A stretch of DNA of 64,000 nt from the NCBI GenBank assembly GCA_944320105.1, contig CALUGA010000002.1, positions 124,001-188,000 of the forward strand, given 5' to 3'. This document shows, in pieces, positions 1-9,497 of the stretch (positions are counted from its first letter, which is position 1; the number at the start of each line of letters is the position of its first letter). The notes under the pieces were generated by a model. That model was not told the origin of the DNA. It made no database searches and worked only from the letters and a program-made list of their open reading frames with translations. The translations under genes were made by a program, and so were the position numbers. Source of the DNA: an uncultured Prevotella sp. (GTDB taxonomy: Bacteria; Bacteroidota; Bacteroidia; Bacteroidales; Bacteroidaceae).

Positions 1-1102
1 CGCGCCCGGTCTTTGCGAGCCATCCGAATATGGCCATGGAAACAGGCGTCAGGGCCACCACGAAGCAGGGATTGAACTGCTGGAAGATGGGCGCGCTCAC
101 CTTGACTGATTCTGGCAGGGTCATATATTGATATACCAATCCTGCCACAGAGAGAACAATCACGATGGCTGAGATGGTTTTCCCTTTGGATGTCTTCGAC
201 TTGAAGAGGCTGAAAAGAGCGTAGACTATCAGTATGACGAGCACGAAGTTGAACACGTTGAACTCCATGCCGACAAGTCCGCTTGCGCTTGTAACCACAT
301 AGTCACGGGCGAAGAACGTGAGCGTAAGGCCGTTCTGGTGGAATGACATCCAGAAGAATATCACGACGGCGAACACGAGGCAGAGGGCAACGATGCGGTC
401 TTTGTCGCTTACATCTGGGTGGGTGGGGTCGGAGCCGATAGTCTTTGAATCGCTCTTGGCCGTTGCTGCTATGGTCTCAGCGTGCTTGAATGTCTTGCGG
501 AAGCCGTAGTATATCGCCATGGATACTATCAGCGAGGCGCAAGCCACGCCGAAAGCATAGTGGTAAGCCTCGGCTTCGCTTACGCCAAATGAGCGTTGCG
601 CCCAGTCCATAACCCAAACGGCAGCGCTTGGGGCGAACATCGCGCCAATGTTTATGGCCATGTAGAATATGCTGAACGCAGCATCGCGGCGGTTGGCGTA
701 CTCGGGGGCGTCGTACAAGTTGCCCACCATCACCTGCAGGTTGCCTTTGAACAAGCCTGTGCCGAGGCTCACGAGAACGAGTGCTGCAAACATCGCAACG
801 AGTGCAGAGGTGCCGTTGCCGAGAGGCATTGCCATAAGCAGATAGCCTATGAACATGATGACAATGCCCAAGGTGACCATGCGGCCGAAGCCAAACTTGT
901 CGGCAAGGATGCCTCCGAGCAATGGCAAGAAGTAAACTAAGAATAGGAAGATTCCGTAAATCTGGCCTGCCATGGTGGCAGAAAAGCCAAAGTTGGCTTG
1001 AAGGAACAGGGTGAAGATGGCAAGCATCGTGTAGTAACCGAACCGCTCGCCGGTGTTGGCCAATGACAAAGCATATAGCCCTTTAGGTTGATTTTCGAAC
1101 AT
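1..1102 (-). CDS. POT/PTR2-family proton-coupled peptide transporter (C-terminus outside the window)
   Basis: Inner-membrane major-facilitator transporter expected to import di- and tripeptides with protons. Read from the ATG at 1100-1102 the frame stays open to base 1, giving 367 codons. The first helix carries GERFGYYTM, the POT E-R-F-x-Y-Y signature, and about residue 150 has FYMAINIGA, the second PTR2 signature (F-Y-x-x-I-N-x-G). Further hydrophobic segments follow, with a hydrophilic linker around DPTHPDVSDKDR, as is usual between the two MFS halves. It starts 3 bp after the stop of the PorT-like gene, so it is probably the last gene of a minus-strand operon. Substrate is inferred from the family only. 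Confidence 0.88.
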   Translation of the reverse strand, partial: MFENQPKGLYALSLANTGERFGYYTMLAIFTLFLQANFGFSATMAGQIYGIFLFLVYFLPLLGGILADKFGFGRMVTLGIVIMFIGYLLMAMPLGNGTSALVAMFAALVLVSLGTGLFKGNLQVMVGNLYDAPEYANRRDAAFSIFYMAINIGAMFAPSAAVWVMDWAQRSFGVSEAEAYHYAFGVACASLIVSMAIYYGFRKTFKHAETIAATAKSDSKTIGSDPTHPDVSDKDRIVALCLVFAVVIFFWMSFHQNGLTLTFFARDYVVTSASGLVGMEFNVFNFVLVILIVYALFSLFKSKTSKGKTISAIVIVLSVAGLVYQYMTLPESVKVSAPIFQQFNPCFVVALTPVSMAIFGWLAKTGR

Positions 1103-1105
1103 ACG

Positions 1106-1918
1106 TTATTTAATTTTAGAGTTTTTTGTCTTCATGACATCAAAAAGGTAGGTCAGCTTTATTATGATGCTGCCGTTGTTGCTACGCCCGAAATAGTCGC
1201 GTTTTGAGTTTCCGAAGATATCGCCAAGGCCGTAATAGTATCGCCCTTCGAGCAGGAAGTGACCCACCTTGGGGTGGGAGTATTCAATGCCTAAGCCGCC
1301 GGCAATGCCGTAGTCGAACTTTCTCTCAATGTCGAGCGAGTCTTGCACGGCGTCTTTTAGCGCGCCAATGCGGTCTGCTTGGTTGCGCTCGCTGAAGTTG
1401 AAGTTGGACTCTTTCTTATCGCCAAGCAGGAAGCCGACCTGTGGCCCTACTTGAAAGTAAAACTGGAAACCTTTTCGTTCGCGCCCCCAGCCCAAGCGGG
1501 CGAACAGCGGAACCTGCACGTAGGTAAGCGTGCGTTGGAACTCTTCGGGCCTCCCGGTTACAGGGTTGATTACCGGTTGGTCGTCAACGGTGAGGATGTC
1601 TTCTTTCCATCCCGCTTGCGCAAAGTTCACTTCGCCCACCAGTGCGCATACGCTCTTGAAGTACTTTTCGCAGGTGTAGCGCACGGTAAGGCCGCCGGTA
1701 AGCCCCCCGAGCATCCCTTGCGGTATGTCGGGGTTGAAGCCCACATTGCTGAGCATATAGCCCCCATTTACTCCTACGCTCAGTTCACTGCGGTGTTCAC
1801 CTATCTGCGCATTGGCGGCGAGCGTCGTGGTGACTGTGAGGCAAATGGCCATGGCAGTGCGCAGGAGTGTTTGTGCTATTTTATTGTCCGCTTTCATGCG
1901 GAATGCTGTGTCTTGCAT
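1106..1918 (-). CDS. PorT-like outer-membrane beta-barrel protein
   Basis: A 270-residue protein with an N-terminal signal peptide (hydrophobic stretch about 20-33, cleavage near ANAQ) followed by alternating strands rich in Gly/Tyr, such as LSVGVNGGYML and FEVGPQVGFLLGD-like segments, ending in a strand close to the C-terminus (IIIKLTYLFDV). This is the pattern of the 8-strand PorT/OmpW-like barrels common in Bacteroidota. The start at 1918 is supported by GAGAGGAG about 7 bases upstream; an internal Met at residue 8 is the alternative. It sits between the LysM/periplasmic-binding gene (21 bp upstream) and the peptide transporter (3 bp downstream). No ligand or specific role can be read from the sequence. 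Confidence 0.75.
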   Translation of the reverse strand: MQDTAFRMKADNKIAQTLLRTAMAICLTVTTTLAANAQIGEHRSELSVGVNGGYMLSNVGFNPDIPQGMLGGLTGGLTVRYTCEKYFKSVCALVGEVNFAQAGWKEDILTVDDQPVINPVTGRPEEFQRTLTYVQVPLFARLGWGRERKGFQFYFQVGPQVGFLLGDKKESNFNFSERNQADRIGALKDAVQDSLDIERKFDYGIAGGLGIEYSHPKVGHFLLEGRYYYGLGDIFGNSKRDYFGRSNNGSIIIKLTYLFDVMKTKNSKIK

Positions 1919-1939
1919 ACACGTCTCCTCTCGAAAGCG

Positions 1940-3319
1940 TTAGAAGTTGATAGTTTCCACCCTATGGCCCGGAGTGTAGTGAACGAACAGTATGCTTCGG
2001 TTTTGGTAGCCCCCGTTGCCAAGCCGTTCAAAATGCAGCGGGGTCTGTATTGGGGTGTAGCCTACCATGCCTCGGGCGCCGTTGAACTTTTCTCCATACA
2101 AGTGGAGGCCCTTGATGAAATAGTAGGCTTGGTCAAACCCGGTGATGGCGAAGCGCGGCAAGGCCTGCATCATGTCCTCATGGAAGTTCCATCTGTACTT
2201 CTGTTCTATGCGGGAAGTACGTGCCGAAAGCGGGTTCATGTAGAAAGCGGCCGGTATGTAAACGTTGAACTTATAATAATTGTCAAGGTCATACTTCGTG
2301 TACATCATCCATTCCGTATAGCCGAACATACTCACTGAAAGCTTAGGCTCGTTCATGGTGAGGTTGTTGAGCTTGGCGAAGGCGATGTTGAGTTGCGGCG
2401 AGCGGCCGGTGTTAAGTATCACAACGTTTGGCTGCTCCTTGCTGAACGCTTTCGCGAAGTAAGCCTCGCTCGACTTAAGGTTGGTGATGGAATACTTTCG
2501 CCCCATGCTTTCAAGGCGTTTCCTCAGCCCGAACGTGAAGATGCCTTTCTTGCTTGTGGTGTCGTTGCAGTCGATGAACACGGCGTGATACCCTGCGAAT
2601 TTCTCCAGAAATCGTGCTATAACGGCTTCGTTGTATTCGCTTGCGTCTTGGTAAACTTGGAAGAGGTTAGGGTTCGATTTTACTTCCGGTGCGTTGATGG
2701 AGAAAGGAATCAGCACTTTTATGTCGTGCTTTTCGGCAAAGTCAGACAAGGCTTTCACTTGCGTGGAGTAAAGCGGGCCGATGATGAGGTCGCATTTTGC
2801 GGCGTCCTTGTCCTTCAGAGTCTTCTTTATGTCAGCATTTTCCGGCACATTCCATGCGTGTATGTCGACAGATATCCCGTTTTGCTTGAGGCTGTCGCAG
2901 GCCATAAGCACACCGCGGTAATATTCCACCATGCGCCTGCCGTCGCCGTTGTCATTGTGCAGTGGGAGCATCACCCCAACCCTTATTGCGCGGTTGCGAA
3001 TGTCGCTGACTGGCTTGTTGGCAGGGCGTTGTTCTTCCGTTTTATTTGCAGTGGTCGTAGTTGGGGTTGCTTGCGCTGCTTTGGGATAGGGTATAAATAC
3101 ATAGTCGCCTTTCTTCAGCTTGTAGTCCGGCTGTTTCATTTCCGGGTTGGCTTCCTTCAGCTCCTCGATGGTGATGCCGTTGTCGCGCGCTATTCCGAAG
3201 ATGGTTTCCTTGCGCTTCACCTTGTGGATGTCCTTCCATTTTGTGGTTTGCGCCGATGCCGTTTCGGCAATGAACGCAATGCCGAGCATCAGCAGCAAAT
3301 ATCTTGGATGTAACTTCAT
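1940..3319 (-). CDS. LysM domain plus periplasmic-binding-protein-like fold (PBP1 type I / LppC-like)
   Basis: Secreted 459-residue protein: signal peptide (about 1-23, ending ETASAQ), one LysM domain about residues 30-78 (VKRKETIFGIARDNGIT ... DYVFIPYP) for peptidoglycan binding, a Thr/Pro/Lys linker, then from about residue 112 a domain beginning IRVGVMLPLHND that resembles the branched-chain amino-acid/LppC class of periplasmic-binding proteins (DLIIGPLYS, ALSDFAEKHDIKVLIPFS). Such LysM-PBP fusions are frequent in Bacteroidales and may sense or regulate cell-wall synthesis, but no substrate is evident. AAAGGAGAT directly precedes the ATG at 3319 and a reverse TAnnTTTG box lies at 3347-3354. 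First gene of the minus-strand cluster 1-3319. Confidence 0.82.
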   Translation of the reverse strand: MKLHPRYLLLMLGIAFIAETASAQTTKWKDIHKVKRKETIFGIARDNGITIEELKEANPEMKQPDYKLKKGDYVFIPYPKAAQATPTTTTANKTEEQRPANKPVSDIRNRAIRVGVMLPLHNDNGDGRRMVEYYRGVLMACDSLKQNGISVDIHAWNVPENADIKKTLKDKDAAKCDLIIGPLYSTQVKALSDFAEKHDIKVLIPFSINAPEVKSNPNLFQVYQDASEYNEAVIARFLEKFAGYHAVFIDCNDTTSKKGIFTFGLRKRLESMGRKYSITNLKSSEAYFAKAFSKEQPNVVILNTGRSPQLNIAFAKLNNLTMNEPKLSVSMFGYTEWMMYTKYDLDNYYKFNVYIPAAFYMNPLSARTSRIEQKYRWNFHEDMMQALPRFAITGFDQAYYFIKGLHLYGEKFNGARGMVGYTPIQTPLHFERLGNGGYQNRSILFVHYTPGHRVETINF

Positions 3320-3346
3320 ATCTCCTTTATTTTCGATAATCGCCTA

Positions 3347-3354
3347 CAAAATTA
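3347..3354 (-). promoter_or_regulatory. TAnnTTTG -7 box for the LysM-PBP operon
   Basis: CAAAATTA on the plus strand reads TAATTTTG on the minus strand, 28 bp upstream of the ATG at 3319. It matches the Bacteroidota housekeeping-sigma -7 consensus. It is divergent to the box at 3388-3395; no clear TTG at the -33 position was recognised. Confidence 0.6.
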
Positions 3355-3387
3355 CCAAAAAAGCGCGGATAAATCAACATAAATCGC

Positions 3388-3395
3388 TAATTTTG
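3388..3395 (+). promoter_or_regulatory. TAnnTTTG -7 box for the T9SS cargo/uvrA pair
   Basis: TAATTTTG, an exact match to the Bacteroidota -7 consensus, 20 bp before the ATG at 3416. It explains why the upstream in-frame TTG at 3407 is less likely to be the start. Confidence 0.6.
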
Positions 3396-3415
3396 CACAT
3401 TATATTTTGCATACG

Positions 3416-4093
3416 ATGAGAATCAGGCTAATATTAACAATGTCTTTGCTGGCGTTGCTGTCTACCGTGGCAAAGGCCGACTTTGCCCCTACGGCTTATT
3501 ATACTGTTGATGGCGTGGACATGGAGTCCACTGATGTTATCAATGACGCGCAGGCACCGCTTTCGGTTACCTTCCGGGCAAACCCCTCAAACCTCGGCGA
3601 CATTACCCCTACCTACGAGTGGCGTTTCACTCGTGAGGGAAGTGCGGAGCCGTTCATGGTTAGGTACGAGGAGGAAACGACGTACGAGTTTCGGGAGTCC
3701 GGCTCTACGAGCGTTTCGCTTTATGTGGCTTATAACGATTCCACCGAGGCGGAGCTTATTTCCACCATCAGGGTGAGCGTGAGCACGAGCGTGCTTGAAA
3801 TGCCCAACGCTTTCTCGCCAAACGGCGACGGCATCAACGACATTTACAAGGCTAAGGATACCCATAAGAGTATAGTTGAGTTCCACGCGTACATATTTAA
3901 TCGGTGGGGGCAGAAGATATTCGATTGGACTAACATTGACGATGGTTGGGATGGAACGTTCCATGGCAAACCCGTGGCTACCGGGGCGTATTTCGTGCTC
4001 GTCAAGGCAAAGGGCGCAGACGGCACGGAATACAACATAAAGAAAGATGTTAACCTAATGCGCGACTACACCGAGGGAGGGGTGCAGCAATGA
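3416..4093 (+). CDS. Secreted protein with PKD-like domain and type B T9SS sorting domain
   Basis: A 225-residue protein: signal peptide ([21 protein letters not shown]), a PKD/Ig-like region around residues 35-120 ([27 protein letters not shown]), and a C-terminal gliding-motility-associated/CHU_C type domain with the hallmarks [31 protein letters not shown] and [11 protein letters not shown]. This domain directs cargo to the type IX secretion system, so the protein should be exported and possibly surface-attached. ATG 3416 was chosen over TTG 3407 because it gives a clean signal peptide at the right distance from the -7 box. The stop overlaps the uvrA start by 4 bp (ATGA), implying translational coupling to a DNA repair gene, which is functionally unrelated. 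Confidence 0.83.
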   Translation: MRIRLILTMSLLALLSTVAKADFAPTAYYTVDGVDMESTDVINDAQAPLSVTFRANPSNLGDITPTYEWRFTREGSAEPFMVRYEEETTYEFRESGSTSVSLYVAYNDSTEAELISTIRVSVSTSVLEMPNAFSPNGDGINDIYKAKDTHKSIVEFHAYIFNRWGQKIFDWTNIDDGWDGTFHGKPVATGAYFVLVKAKGADGTEYNIKKDVNLMRDYTEGGVQQ

Positions 4094-6945
4094 CAGGCAA
4101 TGCTAACGAGGCTGTGCTCCGTGAAGACGAGCAGATAAATGTATGGGGGGCGCGCGTCCACAACCTTAAGAACATCAACGTAGTCATTCCCCGCAACAGC
4201 CTAACCGTGGTTACGGGCTTGTCGGGCTCGGGCAAGTCGTCGCTTGCGTTCGACACCATTTACGCCGAGGGGCAAAGGCGTTACCTTGAGACTTTCTCAG
4301 CATACGCTCGCAATTTCCTCGGCGGTCTCGAACGCCCCGATGTAGACAAGATAACGGGGCTTAGCCCTGTCATAAGCATTGAGCAGAAGACCACCAACAA
4401 GAATCCGCGCTCCACTGTAGGCACAACTACCGAGATATACGATTTCCTGCGCCTGCTTTTCGCCCGTGCGGGCAAGGCATACAGCTATGCCACAGGCGAG
4501 GAAATGGTGAAGTACACCGAGGAGAAAGTGCTTGAGATGATCATGGACGGCTATGCCGGAAAGAAGATAATGATACTCGCGCCGCTCGTGCGCAGCCGCA
4601 AGGGGCATTATCGCGAGCTGTTCGAGAGCATGAGACGCAAGGGCTACCTCAACATACGCGTTGACGGCGAGGTGCTTGAGATAACGCGCGGCATGAAGGT
4701 AGACCGCTACAAGAACCACGACATAGAGGTGGTGATCGACAAGCTCCGGGTGCAGCCCAAGGACGACGAACGCCTCAAGAAGAGCGTTTCCGTAGCCATG
4801 AAGCAGGGCGACGGCCTGATAATGGTGCTCGATGGCGACAGTGGCGAGGCCAAGTATTACTCAAAGCGGCTCATGTGCCCCACAACGGGCATCTCATACA
4901 GCGACCCCGCACCCAACAATTTCTCGTTCAACTCCCCGCAGGGGGCCTGCCCGCGCTGCAAGGGTCTGGGCTACATCAACGAGATAGACATCAACAAGGT
5001 GATTCCCGACCGCTCGCTGAGCATTTACAAGGGAGCCATCGTTCCGCTTGGCAAGTACCGCAACCAGATGATATTCTGGCAGATAGACGCCATCCTCCAC
5101 AAGTATGGCTGCGACATCAAGACTCCTGTGAGCGAGATGCCCGACGAGGCGCTGGGCGAAATCCTCAACGGCTCGATTGAGAACGTGCGCATCGACAAGG
5201 AGCTTGTTCACACTTCGAGCGATTATTTCGTGGCTTTCGACGGCGTGGTGAAATATCTGCGCAGCGTGTTTGAGGACGACGACTCCGCCAGCGGGCAGAA
5301 GTGGGCCGACCAGTTTATGGCCGTGTGCCAATGCCCCGAGTGCCATGGGCAGAGGCTCAACCGTGAGTCGCTTTCCTATCGTGTGTGGAACAAGAACATA
5401 GGTGAACTCTCGGCAATGGACATCGGCGAGTTCCGCGAGTGGCTTTCTGAGGTTGAGAAGCACCTCGACAGCCAGCAGCGGCAGATTGCGGCCGAGATTC
5501 TGAAGGAGATTCGCACACGCGTTGACTTCCTGCTCGAAGTGGGGCTCGACTACCTTTCGCTCAACCGCCAGTCGGCATCGCTCTCCGGCGGCGAGAGCCA
5601 GCGCATACGCCTTGCCACGCAGATAGGCTCGCAGCTTGTCAACGTGCTCTACATACTCGATGAGCCGAGCATTGGGCTTCACCAGCGCGACAACGAACGG
5701 CTCATACGCTCGCTCAAGGAGCTGCGCGACATAGGCAATACGGTCATAGTGGTGGAGCACGACCGCGACATGATGCTCAACGCCGACTACATCGTGGACA
5801 TTGGCCCTAAGGCCGGGCGACATGGCGGCGAGGTGGTGTTCCAAGGCACTCCGGGGCAGATGATGGGCTGCCACACGCTTACGAGCAAGTACCTCAGCGG
5901 CGAACTTAAGATAGAAGTGCCTGCCGTCAGGCGCAAGGGCAGCGGCAAGAGCCTGTGGCTGCGTGGGGCGCGGGGCAACAACCTCAAGGGTGTCGACGTG
6001 GAGTTTCCGCTCGGCAAGCTCATCGTCGTTACGGGGGTGAGCGGCTCTGGCAAGTCAACACTCATCAACGAGACCCTACAGCCCATACTCAGCCACCACT
6101 TTTACCGTTCGGCCAAGAAGCCCATGCCTTACGGCAGCATTGAGGGTCTTGAGGCCATCGACAAGGTGGTTAACGTAGACCAAAGCCCGCTGGGGCGCAC
6201 GCCGCGCTCCAACCCCGCCACGTACACAGGCGTGTTCGGCGACATACGCTCTTTGTTCGTAAACCTGCCCGAGGCCAAGATAAGGGGATATAAGCCCGGA
6301 CGCTTTTCCTTCAACGTGAAGGGTGGCCGTTGCGAAGCTTGCGCGGGCAACGGATACAAGACCATTGAGATGAACTTCCTGCCCGACGTGATGGTGCCTT
6401 GCGAGGTGTGCCACGGCAAGCGTTACAACCGTGAGACGCTTGAGGTGCGCTACAAGGGCAAGAGCATTGCCGACGTGCTCGACATGACCATAAACCAGGC
6501 CGTGGAGTTCTTTGAGAACGTTCCCGACATTCTCCGCAAGATAAAGACCATACAGGACGTGGGCCTTGGCTACATCAAGCTGGGCCAGCCCTCGCCAACG
6601 CTCTCGGGAGGCGAGAGCCAGCGTGTGAAGCTGGCCACGGAGCTGAGCAAGCGCGACACGGGCAAGACGCTCTACATACTCGACGAACCAACCACCGGCC
6701 TGCACTTTGAGGACATCAGAATCCTGATGGATGTGCTGCAGAAGCTGGTGGATCGCGGCAACACGGTCATCGTGATAGAGCACAACCTCGACGTGATAAA
6801 GCTGGCTGACCATATCATCGACATGGGACCCGAGGGCGGACGCAAGGGCGGCTATGTGCTTTCCGTAGGAACTCCCGAGCAGGTGGCCATGAGCGACAAG
6901 GGTTTTACGCCGCGCTTCCTGCGCCAGGAGCTTGGCCTCGGCTGA
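4090..6945 (+). CDS. uvrA: UvrABC excinuclease subunit A
   Basis: DNA-damage recognition ATPase of nucleotide excision repair; dimerises, loads UvrB on lesions. At 951 residues it has the family length and all landmarks: first P-loop GLSGSGKSS about 43-51, zinc-module cysteines CPRC about 287 and CPEC further on, first ABC signature LSGGESQR about 498, second P-loop GVSGSGKST about 649-658, C-terminal zinc finger CEACAGNGY about 747 with [10 protein letters not shown], second signature LSGGESQR about 838 and Walker [14 protein letters not shown]. The start overlaps the preceding gene by 4 bp. A strong terminator at 7213-7245 follows after a MITE-like insertion. No SOS box was recognised, as expected for this phylum. 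Confidence 0.97.
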   Translation: MTGNANEAVLREDEQINVWGARVHNLKNINVVIPRNSLTVVTGLSGSGKSSLAFDTIYAEGQRRYLETFSAYARNFLGGLERPDVDKITGLSPVISIEQKTTNKNPRSTVGTTTEIYDFLRLLFARAGKAYSYATGEEMVKYTEEKVLEMIMDGYAGKKIMILAPLVRSRKGHYRELFESMRRKGYLNIRVDGEVLEITRGMKVDRYKNHDIEVVIDKLRVQPKDDERLKKSVSVAMKQGDGLIMVLDGDSGEAKYYSKRLMCPTTGISYSDPAPNNFSFNSPQGACPRCKGLGYINEIDINKVIPDRSLSIYKGAIVPLGKYRNQMIFWQIDAILHKYGCDIKTPVSEMPDEALGEILNGSIENVRIDKELVHTSSDYFVAFDGVVKYLRSVFEDDDSASGQKWADQFMAVCQCPECHGQRLNRESLSYRVWNKNIGELSAMDIGEFREWLSEVEKHLDSQQRQIAAEILKEIRTRVDFLLEVGLDYLSLNRQSASLSGGESQRIRLATQIGSQLVNVLYILDEPSIGLHQRDNERLIRSLKELRDIGNTVIVVEHDRDMMLNADYIVDIGPKAGRHGGEVVFQGTPGQMMGCHTLTSKYLSGELKIEVPAVRRKGSGKSLWLRGARGNNLKGVDVEFPLGKLIVVTGVSGSGKSTLINETLQPILSHHFYRSAKKPMPYGSIEGLEAIDKVVNVDQSPLGRTPRSNPATYTGVFGDIRSLFVNLPEAKIRGYKPGRFSFNVKGGRCEACAGNGYKTIEMNFLPDVMVPCEVCHGKRYNRETLEVRYKGKSIADVLDMTINQAVEFFENVPDILRKIKTIQDVGLGYIKLGQPSPTLSGGESQRVKLATELSKRDTGKTLYILDEPTTGLHFEDIRILMDVLQKLVDRGNTVIVIEHNLDVIKLADHIIDMGPEGGRKGGYVLSVGTPEQVAMSDKGFTPRFLRQELGLG

Positions 6946-6970
6946 GCCGGGCGGCAGCGTGGGCATTTAT

Positions 6971-7205
6971 CCCGAATCGGTCGTTAGACCGCAAAACCAA
7001 CAATTTCACTTGATTGTTGACTCTTCAGCCGTCTTCCGCACTGCTGCGGGCATCTTGCTTTCCGCTTTTTCTCGATGTAGAGACGATGTGCACATCGTCT
7101 CTACCACAGTGCCTTATACAAAACCGAGCTTCTCCCATTATGGGGAGACGGGAGAGGGGCTGACAGCAGCACGAAATCCGACTAAAGTCCAACGACCGAT
7201 TCGGG
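6971..7205. mobile_element. MITE-like inverted-repeat element, family 1, copy a
   Basis: A 235-bp non-coding block between uvrA and its terminator with 19-bp terminal inverted repeats (6971-6989 and 7187-7205, one mismatch; left end CCCGAATCGGTCGTTAGAC). At its centre is a perfect 28-bp palindrome (7077-7104; half-site GTAGAGACGATGTG). Ends and internal stretches (for example CATCTTG then CCGCTTT then TCTCGA-GTAG) match the elements at 54257-54463 and 54502-54698, so these are one dispersed family without a transposase gene. No target-site duplication was recognised. Confidence 0.7.
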
Positions 7206-7212
7206 TTTATGC

Positions 7213-7245
7213 AAAGAGGGCAAGGCTTGCGGCCTTGCCCTCTTT
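7213..7245. terminator. Bidirectional terminator between uvrA and porin gene
   Basis: Perfect 14-bp stem AAAGAGGGCAAGGC / GCCTTGCCCTCTTT with 5-nt loop, flanked by T-runs on either strand. It lies between convergent uvrA (plus) and the porin gene (minus, ending 7277). Confidence 0.88.
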
Positions 7246-7276
7246 TTGTCATGTCAGCAATTGTGTTGGGTTATGT

Positions 7277-8275
7277 TCAGAAGCGTGTCATGAACTCTAT
7301 CGCTATCTTGTCTCGTTCCGACGGCTTGGCTATTGCTCCTTCGCGGTAGAAATATTTCTCGTAGTTCAGTCGTATGTCTGATACGAACGGGGTAGAGAGG
7401 CTCAGCGTTACGCCGCCTGTTATGCGCTGTCGGCGATAGTCGGTGGTGTATAGCAGTCCGTCTTCGTTGAGTGTTCCGTCGCTGTGGTCGCTCATGTAGT
7501 CGTAGCGTACCAGCGGCGACACTTTCTTTATCAGCGGCTTCTTTCCGCCAACCTTTATGTCGTAGTTCACGAATCCGTCGACCGAATGCACAGCTCCGTA
7601 GGCATCGTCGGAGTAGTGCTTGTAAAGGTATTCGGCCTCCACGTGCCATCCGTTGCCATGGTAATAGGCCCCCGCGTCATACATCATGATGTTGGTCGTC
7701 TCGGGCTTTATCTTCTGCACACTGAGCGTTAGGTTGAACCCGCGCGGGAAGAGCAGCTGTGCCTTGGCCGAATAGTTTATGTTGTTCGTCCAGAAGTCCT
7801 TTTGCTCGGTAAGCCCGGAGCCATTGAATATTCCGGCTTCGAGTATTATTGGGAAACCGGGGGTGAACGTGTAGCCGAGCGTTGCGCCCACGTCGCGCAC
7901 GTTGCCCACCTGCTTTGCTATGAACGAGCGGTTGGCGAAGTACTGCTGGTGGGGCGAGCGGTGGGCGTCGATGGTGAACGGCACGCGCATCTGGCCGATG
8001 GTAAAGTTGAGCGTCTTCCATGGAGATATGCGCGTATATGCGTCGAGCATCTTTATTTTGCCCTCATCGGAGAGGTCAATCTCAGCCTTGTACGATACGG
8101 CGTCAACCACCTTTCCCGTAAGGCTGAAGCGGGCGTTGCGCACTTGGAAGCGGCCTTTGCCTTCCTCGGTTTGGTATTCGTACTTGCCGCGGATGGTTCC
8201 GTGTATTTCCGGCTTGAACTGTGCTGCGGCGTCGATGCTTGCCGTCAGTGCCAATATGGCCAAAAGTTTTTTCAT
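7277..8275 (-). CDS. Phosphate-selective porin O/P family outer-membrane protein
   Basis: A 332-residue outer-membrane barrel with a short signal peptide (MKKLLAILALTASIDAAAQ). The mature N-terminus FKPEIHGTIRGKYEYQTEEG, the segment RNARFSLTGKVVDAVSYKAEIDLSDEG (read as two parts: RNARFSLTGKV and SYKAEIDLSD), and TIGQMRVPFTIDAHRSPH are typical of the OprO/OprP porin fold found in Bacteroidota, where it is often annotated simply as porin. It ends in a Phe (MTRF), as barrels recognised by BAM do. It probably allows anion or phosphate diffusion, but the specificity residues cannot be judged here. Single-gene unit; the terminator at 7213-7245 lies downstream. Confidence 0.82.
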   Translation of the reverse strand: MKKLLAILALTASIDAAAQFKPEIHGTIRGKYEYQTEEGKGRFQVRNARFSLTGKVVDAVSYKAEIDLSDEGKIKMLDAYTRISPWKTLNFTIGQMRVPFTIDAHRSPHQQYFANRSFIAKQVGNVRDVGATLGYTFTPGFPIILEAGIFNGSGLTEQKDFWTNNINYSAKAQLLFPRGFNLTLSVQKIKPETTNIMMYDAGAYYHGNGWHVEAEYLYKHYSDDAYGAVHSVDGFVNYDIKVGGKKPLIKKVSPLVRYDYMSDHSDGTLNEDGLLYTTDYRRQRITGGVTLSLSTPFVSDIRLNYEKYFYREGAIAKPSERDKIAIEFMTRF

Positions 8276-8538
8276 GTGTTGGCTCTTTTTTGTTGCTCCT
8301 TTCTGGCTTTATGTGCTCGGTGGGTTAGCGTTGTGCAGGTTTCCGCAGCACTTGTTTCACGCCGCAAAGTTCGGTATTATATGTTACAATACGGTTACAA
8401 AGTCTTTAAAGAAAGGTAAAAATGGGCAGAAGCTGTGTGTCCTCGGGCATGCGCCACGGCAGGTGCGGCTGCGCAGGCAAAGAGTAGTGGCGGGCTTGTT
8501 TTTGCGTTTGGTCATGGTGTAATTACTGAAATTAATAG
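8276..8538. other. Gene-free gap between divergent porin and mntP genes
   Basis: About 260 bp with no convincing open frame, tRNA or riboswitch. The only recognised signal is the mntP -7 box at its right end; no TAnnTTTG box was found for the porin gene. Confidence 0.5.
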
Positions 8539-8546
8539 TAACTTTG
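8539..8546 (+). promoter_or_regulatory. TAnnTTTG -7 box for mntP
   Basis: TAACTTTG exact consensus, 24 bp before the ATG at 8571. The resulting 5' leader is too short to hold a yybP-ykoY manganese riboswitch. Confidence 0.7.
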
Positions 8547-8570
8547 CACACGCTTTATGAATCAGTGAAT

Positions 8571-9149
8571 ATGAGTTTCTTAGACATTTGCCTTTTGGCG
8601 TTTGCCCTGGCCATGGACTGCTTTGCTGTTTCGATGGTCAGCGGAGTGATAATGCGCCGCTTTGTGGCCGGGGTGGCACTGCGCATGGCGGTGCTGTTTG
8701 GCCTCTTCCAGGCGTTCATGCCTTTCGTTGGGTGGCTTGCCACGAGCCACTTCCGCGTGTACATAGAGTCGGTTGACCATTGGATAGCCTTTGGCTTGTT
8801 GGCTTTTCTGGGCGGCAAGATGGTGCGCGATTCATTCTCCGGCGACGACGAGTGCCGCCACCTTGAGCCGGAGAGGCTGCGCACGCAGGTTGTGCTCTCA
8901 GTGGCCACGAGCATCGACGCGCTTGCAGTGGGCATCTCTTTTGCCTGCCTCGGCTACAGCAACCTGTCGCAGTTGGGCTTGCCGCTGCTTGTCATTGGGC
9001 TTGTTTCGCTGCTTATGTCGGTGGTGGGTACTGCCCTTGGGGCACGCTTTGGCTGCGCCATTGCCCGCAGGCTTAAGCCCGACCTCGTGGGCGGTGTAAT
9101 CCTGTTGCTCATCGGCGTAAAGATATTGGTGAGCCACCTTTGTGCCTGA
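8571..9149 (+). CDS. mntP: Manganese efflux pump MntP
   Basis: A 192-residue inner-membrane protein with six predicted helices that exports Mn2+. It has the family's twin motif: ALAMDCFAVSM in helix 1 and SIDALAVGISFACLG in helix 4, each with the acidic residue used for metal binding. Length equals the family. The ATG at 8571 was chosen because the upstream in-frame TTG (8544) overlaps the -7 box. It is transcribed alone; the next gap holds a four-unit 22-bp repeat array. No metal-responsive operator was recognised. Confidence 0.93.
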   Translation: MSFLDICLLAFALAMDCFAVSMVSGVIMRRFVAGVALRMAVLFGLFQAFMPFVGWLATSHFRVYIESVDHWIAFGLLAFLGGKMVRDSFSGDDECRHLEPERLRTQVVLSVATSIDALAVGISFACLGYSNLSQLGLPLLVIGLVSLLMSVVGTALGARFGCAIARRLKPDLVGGVILLLIGVKILVSHLCA

Positions 9150-9288
9150 TGCCGTGGCCGTGGCTGTCCGGTGCATCGCTGGCTGCGCGCTTCGGCAAGT
9201 GGGCTGGGGAGGCGTTGGTCTGCCTTGATGGCATTCGTGTTTCTTTACATAAATGCAGTAGGTGAGCCGTTCGGCCGTTGCCGCCTTG
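9150..9288. other. Gap after mntP, including conserved TTACATAA box
   Basis: No gene or terminator recognised. TTACATAA at 9245-9252 is exactly 36 bp before the 22-bp array, the same spacing as at two other arrays in the window. Confidence 0.45.
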
Positions 9289-9376
9289 CAAAACGTGCGC
9301 TTTCGCAAGCTCAAACGGTGCGTTTCAGGCTGCCAAACGGGCTGTTTTGCACGATGGAAAGGCATATATGGCTAAC
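9289..9376 (+). repeat. Array A: four degenerate 22-bp units
   Basis: Four head-to-tail 22-bp units (9289, 9311, 9333, 9355) built round an imperfect palindrome AAACGGnnnGTTT, e.g. core AAACGGGCTGTTTTGC in unit 3. The same four-unit array recurs at 20421, 27478, 38993 and 54007. Intergenic, between plus-strand mntP and the YeiH-like gene. Confidence 0.82.
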
Positions 9377-9497
9377 TGCCTTAGAGTCAGTGCTTTGCAG
9401 ATAACTGCTTGCCGATGCTGCGATTGATGAATAATTTTTACATCCGGGGAGCTTGAGCACCTCGGGAAATCGCATTTCTTATTAATAATAAATTGAG

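Noticed and set aside
8276..8570. Possible yybP-ykoY manganese riboswitch in front of mntP
   Set aside because: The -7 box at 8539-8546 leaves a leader of about 20 nt, and no conserved loop sequences were seen upstream.
9289..9376. 22-bp arrays as CRISPR or as coding sequence of short proteins
   Set aside because: Units follow one another without spacers; the 22-bp period shifts frame each unit and no common start with ribosome site exists.
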